A stretch of 64,000 bases of DNA from Maylandia zebra (lineage: Eukaryota; Chordata; Actinopteri; Cichliformes; Cichlidae). Positions 57,043-64,000 of this stretch are shown in pieces. Both the position numbers and the translations under genes were made by a program. The stretch's first letter is position 1; each line of letters opens with the position of its first letter. The stretch lies in NCBI RefSeq assembly GCF_041146795.1, contig NC_135175.1:37301669-37365668 (forward strand), given 5' to 3'. The notes under the pieces were generated by a model. It worked only from the letters and a program-made list of their open reading frames with translations. It was not told the origin of the DNA and made no database searches.

Positions 57043-57990
57043 ATGATGATGATGGTGACGATGTGATGGTGACGATGATGATGGTGACGGTGGTGATGAT
57101 GATGGCGATGGAGCGGATGATGGTGATGGTGCAGATGATGGTGACGATGATGATGGTGATAATGATGATGATGATGATGGTGATGGTGCGGATGATGGTG
57201 ATGATGATGATGATGATGATAGTGACGATGTGATGGTGACGATGATAATGGTGACGGTGGTGATGATAGTGGTGATGATGATGATGGTGACGATGTGATG
57301 GTGACGATGATAATGGTGACGGTGGTGATGATAGTGGTGATGATGATGATGGTGACGATGTGATGGTGACGGTGGTGATGGTGAAGGTGGTGATGATAGT
57401 GGTGATGATGATGATGGTGACGATGTGATGGTGACGGTGGTGATGATAGTGGTGATGATGATGATGGTGACGATGTGATGGTGACGATGATGATGGTGAC
57501 GGTGGTGATGATAGTGGTGATGATGATGATGGTGACGATGTGATGGTGACGATGATGATGGTGATAATGATGATGATGATGATGGTGATGGTGCGGATGA
57601 TGGTGATGATGATGATGATGACGATGTGATGGTGACGATGATAATGGTGACGGTGGTGATGATAGTGGTGATGATGATGATGGTGACGATGTGATGGTGA
57701 CGATGATGATGGTGACGGTGGTGATGATGATGATGGTGACGATGTGATGGTGACGATGATGATGGTGATAATGATGATGATGATGATGGTGATGGTGCGG
57801 ATGATGGTGATGATGATGATGATGATAGTGACGATGTGATGGTGACGATGATAATGGTGACGGTGGTGATGATAGTGGTGATGATGATGATGGTGACGAT
57901 GTGATGGTGACGATGATGATGGTGACGGTGGTGATGATGATGATGGTGACGGTGGTGATGATAGTGGTGATGATGTTGGTGACGATGTGA
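57043..57990 (+). repeat. GATGGTGAC-type minisatellite with higher-order units
   Basis: About 950 bp consist almost wholly of GAT/GGT trinucleotide variants (GATGATGATGGTGACGAT and similar). A longer unit of roughly 50-90 bp, starting at each GACGATGTGATGGTGAC, recurs about ten times, so a higher-order pattern overlays the short one. Open frames across it on both strands are products of the repeat and not genes. Confidence 0.95.
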
Positions 57991-58229
57991 TTTGCATTAT
58001 TAGAGGCGTGGCCTCTGTGGCTGACAGGTGGATGGTGACTCAGGTGGCTGTAGCTGCTAACTGTGTGCTAGCTTCACCTGAACTGGACCTCTGCATCATG
58101 TTTGTGCTGTTGGAGCATTTTAATGACATCATGTGACCAATAACATGCTGCTGTGCGGTCACTGTAGGAACAGAGCGTACAGGAAGGTGGAGCTCCAGCT
58201 CTGCTCAGCTCTGATTAGCAGGTAACTGT

Positions 58230-59366
58230 GGCTGTATCCCAATTCAGGGTCTGCAGCCTTAACGGTCCATAAGGGCCGCGTACTTAAAGACCGCTAAGGC
58301 CGGAAGTGCGAGGCTTGTGAAATGGGACAGTCTAGCCTTCGTTGCGCTGCCCAGGTTGCCTAGCAACAATGATACTAACAGCTGGAAACGTTTCATACAG
58401 CTTTGTTTGACAGAAATGAAGGAGAAAATCTTTTGTTCATGTGTTTGTTTGTTTCTACATGAACTTTGATCATTCTCTGATTAAGCTCAGCTATTGAACG
58501 GCGTATATTTTAAAGTAAAGGCTTTAAAACCAAGTTAGCACAAACGTCACTAATGTCACATAACTTTGGCCAACAGTAATGTTTAATGTTCTTCGTTATT
58601 AAACATTTGCACATAAATAAGTGACATAATATTCAGTACTTACTTAAAGTTTACTCTTCGGCCGCCCCTCATCCGCCGGTTTTTTTCAGCAAAATTATCC
58701 ACACCCACCGCGCTGCTATGTGTGACCTCTGTGTAGTGTCTTCTCTGGTCTGCATTCACAACAAAAAGGCAATGGTTAGAATGCTCTCTTTTTAATGTCG
58801 TGGGCAATCAGCACAAAATCTAAACGGGAAAGCAACAACAGAGTTAGCTAACTATGCTCCCATTTTGTTTCCTCTCCTCCCAATAAAGAAATCTCACATA
58901 AACGTGCACTCAGTTCAACATAAAGACTGGAGAAATGACCCGCAACAAATGATGTATAAACAACAGAAATAATCGGGTCAGACTGTATTACTTTAACAGC
59001 CTGCGATATGATTTTTCCTCCCCACGACATTTGCGCATTCCTTACCTCGCAGGAATCCTCCATTATTCTGAGGATTACCCAGAATCCCTTGCCCTTTGTG
59101 AATATTGCAGGGTCACTTTTTCGACAGTCCCATTTAGCGGGATTTAACTTCAACTCTATTTAACTATGTTACATATGCATTCTGGGATATGTTGGGCCAC
59201 GAAGTCTACACCGCCACGTCCTTAAAATTCAGGGAAATGAAGGACGCATTTGAGGGCCGCATTTCGAGCAGCCTTTGAATTGGGACAGCCTTCGTCGCGT
59301 CGCGGTGATTTAACCGGCCTTAAAATGTGGCCTTTAAGGCTGCAGACCCTGGATTGGGATACAGCC
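58230..59366. mobile_element. Unclassified TIR transposon, complete copy
   Basis: The inverted ends share about 33 bp (GGCTGTATCCCAATTCAGGG; one mismatch). Internally, a second inverted theme (GGGACAGxCTxGCCTTCGTxGCG) occurs near each end. No obvious target-site duplication or transposase is visible. Fragments of the family lie at 33648-33746 and 36540-37013. Confidence 0.8.
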
Positions 59367-59878
59367 AGAGTCTGTGAATGCAGACTGATAATGCTCCACA
59401 AACCCACCATGGTGGACGTCAAAACAGTGGGTGACACCACAGTCGAGTGTGAGTGGGTCATTCATCCCACGGCTGTCATACAGTGGCTGCTGCAGTGGCT
59501 GTGTGGACACTGAGGATAAAGGGGGGAGCTCCAGTCCGCAGTTTGGGATCCATGTCCCCACAAACATCTCAGGACCTCTGACAGGATGAAGGAAACCTAA
59601 AATCAGACATCTTAACGGGAAGCATCTGTGCACGGATCGGGGTTTAAAACGCAGGAAGCGTTTCCACGGCGTGTGTCAGAATGAAACCGATTCTGCGTTC
59701 AGCTTTCATTAATGTGAAACTGGAGCCGCTTGCTGTGTGAATAATGAGAGAAAATTCCTCCTGCTCGGGGATCAATGGAGGAAGCGGCGAGCTCAAGTGA
59801 TGCTCATAACTGCACATTTCATCTATTGATCAGCTGCTCTGTTGGAGCCAATCAGCTGAGGCTCTGAGTAAATGAATT

Positions 59879-59883
<5 letters not shown>

Positions 59884-59929
<46 letters not shown>
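59884..59929 (+). repeat. (TG)n microsatellite
   Basis: About 23 TG units lie about 250 bp upstream of the chodl start codon, possibly within its promoter or 5' UTR. Confidence 0.95.
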
Positions 59930-59930
<1 letters not shown>

Positions 59931-60175
59931 TCCCCCGGGCTTTATTGAAGGAGGAGGTTACAGCTGTGGCTCAGTGGGCAGGATCGATGGAGGAGGAGGA
60001 GACAGGCGCTCCTCTGCCTCCCGCTTCACTTCAGAGTACAGAGACAGGAGAGGAAACATGGGCACCAGGAGCACGCTGACCAGAGGCAGGCTTTTATTTT
60101 GAAACGTCTCTGGAACAGCTCTCCACAGAAACACTTTTATTTTGTAGATTTAATTTCATATTTAAAGAAATAAAG

Positions 60176-61612
60176 ATGACCTGCTCAAGGATCGTGATAA
60201 TTAACCGACTGATGCTCGGGGTCGTTGTGGCGATGGGGATGGTCCAGGTGGAGGCAGCACGGGTGGTGAGCGGTGAGTACTGCAGTAATCCAATTACTTT
60301 TTAAACAGTGTGGCTCTTTTGAGGCGTGAAAAGTTTCCATGTTACAGAAACCTCAGTGTTGCAGCTCGCAGCGGCGCAGGCAGCAGCTCATCCTGCTGCA
60401 CTTCATGTTTTCCACTCTGAAGGAAAACCAGCAGCACTGGTTTAAGTGGAAATACAGTTAAACCAGTGAAAAGAACCATTAATGTAGTGAGATATGTGAC
60501 GTGTTCCCAGAGAGTCATTCACTGAAATCTGTCAGCCTTACAGGGATGCTCGTCCACCAAAGTACAGCCACATGTGTGTGGTGTGTGTGTCTGTGTACAC
60601 GTCTGTGTATATGTGTGCATACCTGTGTGTATAAATGTGTGTCTACGTGTGTGTATAAATCTGTGTATACGTGTCTGTGTGTATGTGTGTTTATATGTAT
60701 GTGTCTTTATACGTGTACGCATGTGTGTATACGTGTGTGTATACGTGTGTGCGTGTGTGTGTCTGTGGCTTTGATCACATTAAAGAATTTCTGACCTGTG
60801 CAAACATCATCTGACTGTGATCAGAGAAATGAAAGAGCTTTGTTCTTCTGTCAGGGTGAAACGTGACACCTGATCGAAGTGAGGATCGAGTCACACAAAC
60901 CACTGCGAGTATTCAAACCATCGCCTTCATGGCAATGATGACACGCGGCCATCAGCTCAGATGCCTTCAACAGATTCGATAAAATAAACTTCACTTTGTG
61001 TCATATTTGTTGTCTGTTTGAGTCCTAGCTGATTTTCTGTAGACACTCACTACGACTGCTTCGTGTGTACATCTGGAGCTCCTGCAGATGTCAGAATACA
61101 GATGCAGCAGACAGATTGAGGAGGGGATAGGAGGCAGCCGCCCACAGCCGGGCGTGCTCGTACACACTCTTATGTGCGTTCTTGAAGCCGATGTTTTCAA
61201 GGTTTAGTAAAAATTTAAAAAAAAAGATGGGAGGTGAAGCAGAGTGCAGACTGAAGGTTCAGGGGACAGAGGAGGGGCGATGTGGGATTTGCAGGCCTAC
61301 CACTGGGTGGTGTGTCTGGTGTAAGGTTTGCAGGTTTGTAATGGGTCATGTGGCCAGCTGATGTTTCAGAGATCTGTTCGATTTATCAGGGGAGCAGCTA
61401 AAATACCTGAACCACAGGCAGCAGGAACGGGTGGAGGAACAGTGGGTGGAGGGATGGGTGGAGGGCGGGCTGACAGCAGACAGATATATATGGAGCTCTT
61501 TAGTGGCTTTAACAGTAAAGTGATGATGGTGCAGAAGACACTCCAGCTAATCACTTAAAGTAGTGAAGTGTGTGTGTGTGTGTGTGCGCAACAGTGATTA
61601 ACACACTGTTGT

Positions 61613-61646
<34 letters not shown>

Positions 61647-63599
61647 AGTGCTGCTCTGATGCATCTTCCTGTGGGCGGGGCTCCATGTCTCAGGTCAGAC
61701 AGTGTGTGTGGGCGGGGCCGAGCGTCCCTGCTATAAGATGGCGTACTTCCATGACGTGTCGAGCCGCGTCGCCTTCAGCGAGGCGCGTCAGGCCTGCGAG
61801 ATGGACAGAGGAGCGCTTCTCAGCATCGAGAGCTCGACGGAACAGCGAGACATCGAGCACCTGCTGCAGGTGAGACCCACACCTGGTTCTCTCTAGACCC
61901 TCCCCTCCTTTTTCTGTGACCCTTTCTCCTTGTTTTTGTTTCCAGGAGCTGCGTTCAGGTGCGGTGGACAGGGCAGGAGGGGGCGGGGGCATAGCTGACG
62001 GGGACTTCTGGATCGGCCTGACTCGGGTGGAGGGAGTGGATCAGACTCAGTCGGAGCTCAGCAATGCCTTAACTTCCTGTCCGCAGCTCTACCAGTGGAC
62101 CGACGGCAGCGTGGCCTCCTTCAGGTGAGCGTGATGTCAGAGCTGTGTCAGGTGACTCCCGGCATGTTTTACTAAAGGGGGTGGGTTGGGCTTAACCAAC
62201 TGTGCTGATGATGCAGGAACTGGTACTTCGATGAACCATCCTGTGGAGGTGAGGCCTGCGTTGTCATGTACCATCAGCCAACTGCGCCTTCTGGTCTGGG
62301 CGGGGCTTATCTCTACCAATGGAACGACGACCGGTGCAACATGAAACACAACTTCATCTGCAAATACAACCCAGGTGCCATCAGCCAGTCAGCTTCAATC
62401 ATAGATAAGCAGCCCTGGTGTTGTCAGCCAATCAGCTTCACTCACTCAGGTTCTTTACTTCCTGTCTTTCAGAGAGCCATCTGGTGAATGACACACCTGG
62501 TGGGCAGGATACAGGTAAGGAGGAAGGTCCATATAAGATCATAGAGGCAGGTGGAGCCATAGGTGGGACTCACCTGCAGCTCTGTATTAAGGCACAGGTG
62601 TGTTCTTGTGTCCATAGCAGTGACTGCAGGTGGAGGCGTGGCCACACAGCCTGCAAACAACGAAGACGTTCCACCTCAGGTCACCATGGCCGGAGCTTCA
62701 GGTAAGAAGACCTGCGACCTTTGACCTGATCTGGGCTCATGACCTAATGCTCAGGTGGTCTGGTGTCTCTGCAGGTATGCTGCTGCTGTACGTCGTCATC
62801 CCCACCATCCCCCTGCTGCTGCTCATCCTGGTGGCTTCTGCCACCTGCTGTTTTCAGATGCTCAGCAGAAGGTAAGACATGCAGAGCAGCTACGAATCCC
62901 ATCATGGTCCTCTGCCGCTGCAGCGTTTCCTGCATGATTGTAATGAGTCAACTTGTTAACAAGCTGATTTACAGCAGCCGGAGGTGTTCACTCTGAGGGG
63001 ACGTTTGGTGGGGATATCGAGTCCTGATGCTTTTAGGCAGGAGTCAGGTTTGGTCCTCTGATGCAGTCCTCACAGTGATAGAAAGACCAGCGTGTGTGTG
63101 TGTTGCTGGCATCAGTTCAGGAGTCTACAGCAGCAAAAAATCTGCTGACTTGCGTATTTTCGTTGGTTCTGTTCCCACTTTCCTCCACGACCCAGCTGGG
63201 TCAACTGAGCTCACCACTCACTCCTTAAAGCTGTCGAATCAGAAGCAGCGAGGCAGCGCTGGCTGACTCCAGTCCTGCCACGGCTTCAGCTGAACCAAAG
63301 CAGCTGTTTGCTTGCGGGATGGAGCTCAGTGTTGGAGCCTGATGGGGTCAGAGGTCAAAGGCAGATGATTAGGTGTGATAAATATCGCGCCTCTAACGTG
63401 GATCTGTAAATGCTGCAAAGCTCATGATGACCAGAGTCTGCCCCTTGGCAGGTTTCCAGATGTTTTCTATTTAGAGAGTAGGCTTAAAGGGGGAGGAGCT
63501 AGAACAGCTTGTTTCAGACAGAGTGTCAGACAAAGAAGGATTATTCTGAACATTTCTGACTTTTTCCCTGCAGCAGGGTAAGCATAGCTCCCTCTTCAG
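60176..63599 (+). CDS. chodl: Chondrolectin (C-type lectin membrane protein), 3' end missing
   Basis: This is a single-pass membrane lectin linked in fish and mouse to motor-axon growth and muscle (family knowledge). Exons: 60176-60272, 61694-61869, 61946-62124, 62217-62374, 62473-62514, 62618-62701, 62775-62871, and a probable 23-bp exon 63577-63599; the phases agree. Residues 1-28 are a signal peptide (LMLGVVVAMGMVQVEA), then RRVVSGQxVC-like. The C-type lectin domain shows CYKMAYFHDVSSRVAF, DGDFWIGLTRVEG, NWYFDEPSCGGEACVVMYHQ and YLYQWNDDRCNMKHNFICKY. The transmembrane exon reads YVVIPTIPLLLLILVASATC. That last segment and the MYHQP block distinguish CHODL from layilin. A Gly-rich insertion (GGGGG) and an extra loop (TQSELSNALTS) lengthen the domain. 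The final exon(s) lie outside the window. Confidence 0.9.
60575..60772 (+). repeat. Imperfect GTGT/ATACGTGT repeat in chodl intron 1
   Basis: Alternating purine-pyrimidine sequence of GTGTGT and TATACGTGTG words runs for about 200 bp. Such tracts can take up Z-DNA; I see no coding role. Confidence 0.85.
61569..61643. repeat. (TG)n/(CA)n hairpin 50 bp before chodl exon 2
   Basis: A TG run leading into GCGCAACAGTG is mirrored, after a 7-base spacer (61597-61603), by CACTGTTGTGC and a CA run. The inverted repeat has one mismatch in the unique core, and arms of about 27 bp or more. Confidence 0.88.
62872..63576 (+). other. chodl: chodl intron 7, no recognised element
   Basis: I see no bounded repeat here. 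The intron ends in CCCTGCAGCAG, so two acceptors three bases apart are possible for the next exon. Confidence 0.5.
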
Positions 63600-64000
63600 G
63601 TGAGAGTGTGTGGCATTTTATTCTTTGCCCTAGATCGAGATGACACCTGAAGTCCGGCTTTTACTTAGAGCACGTAAAGGGACGGCTGTGTGTTACAACC
63701 AGGAGGACGTCAGCCTGTCTGAGGACAGCTTTTAATGAATATGATGGAAACAAACACACAGAACATGAAGCAGCAGAGTATTCTGAAATAAGGTTTTAGT
63801 CCTTTTTAATGGGAGGAAGGTATGGTGTGAAGTGACACGGGATATGTGGAATGTATTACATATTACTTGTTACCTTCATTAAAAGTATGCAGTACTTAAT
63901 TACGTGTCTGATAAAGTAATTCATTATACTACTCGTGACATTACTTTGTCATTATACTGGAAAATTACGTTTCAAACTGTCTCATAATTACAGTTAACAA
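63600..64000. other. Window end, possible hAT-like AGTAATTACT repeat
   Basis: From about 63850 the sequence is dense in ATTACTT/AAGTAATT words, reminiscent of the hAT-like MITE at 34485. No terminus is visible before the window ends, so this is a weak call. Confidence 0.35.

Noticed and set aside
57008..57997. 329-codon minus-strand frame rich in His, Thr, Ile and Ser
   Set aside because: It is entirely the translation of the GAT/GGT minisatellite; a trinucleotide-based array is open by construction.
58230..59366. Classification of this TIR element as hAT
   Set aside because: No 8-bp duplication could be found at the visible ends, so it is left unclassified.

Overview
The window is vertebrate nuclear DNA, most likely from a teleost (percomorph-type) fish. 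The evidence is multi-exon genes with consensus GT-AG introns, long (CA)n/(TG)n microsatellites, and fish-type transposons: hAT, Tc1-like, Harbinger, Rex1-like and L2-like LINEs, Ty3/gypsy elements and a tRNA-derived SINE. I see no bacterial, plasmid or CRISPR features. Cichlid-like origin is only an impression from the repeats.

Three host genes lie on the + strand. (1) 253-23044 carries the last 43 coding exons (about 3,258 codons) of kmt2c, the H3K4 methyltransferase MLL3. It runs from just before the HMG box, through a long Pro/Gln-rich region, to the extended PHD finger, FYRN/FYRC, Win motif, SET and post-SET, with a 3' UTR ending near 23880. The 5' third of the gene lies outside the window. 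(2) 33790-44270 carries galnt11, a complete polypeptide GalNAc-transferase (584 aa) with a non-coding first exon. (3) 60176 onward carries chondrolectin (chodl): signal peptide, C-type lectin domain and transmembrane exons, with the 3' end beyond the window. KMT2C and GALNT11 are also neighbours in mammals, which supports both names. All three exon models keep frame across every junction.

The space between and inside these genes is mostly mobile DNA. kmt2c introns hold a hAT element with a perfect 8-bp target-site duplication (420-1786). They also hold an L2-like LINE split by a Tc1-like transposon with an uninterrupted 338-aa DD37E transposase (11965-13527). The kmt2c-galnt11 interval holds a Harbinger-type region with an intact four-exon MADF/BESS gene facing a decayed transposase, a MITE, a perfect 27-bp-arm palindrome, and an LTR plus Gag-like fragment bounded by 8-bp direct repeats. 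galnt11 introns hold a Rex1-like LINE and a hAT nested in another hAT, each with perfect 8-bp duplications. The galnt11-chodl interval holds a defective gypsy element whose integrase directly follows protease-like sequence, lodged in an L2-like LINE, followed by small MITEs, LINE tails, a SINE, a ~950-bp minisatellite and a TIR element.

I do not see a clearly new multi-gene system. The best leads are: the FYRC exon of kmt2c flanked by complementary (TG)n and (CA)n tracts; three small uORFs packed before the galnt11 start codon; the intact DD37E transposon with double terminal repeats; the intact MADF/BESS gene beside a broken Harbinger transposase; and the unusual gene order in the gypsy remnant.
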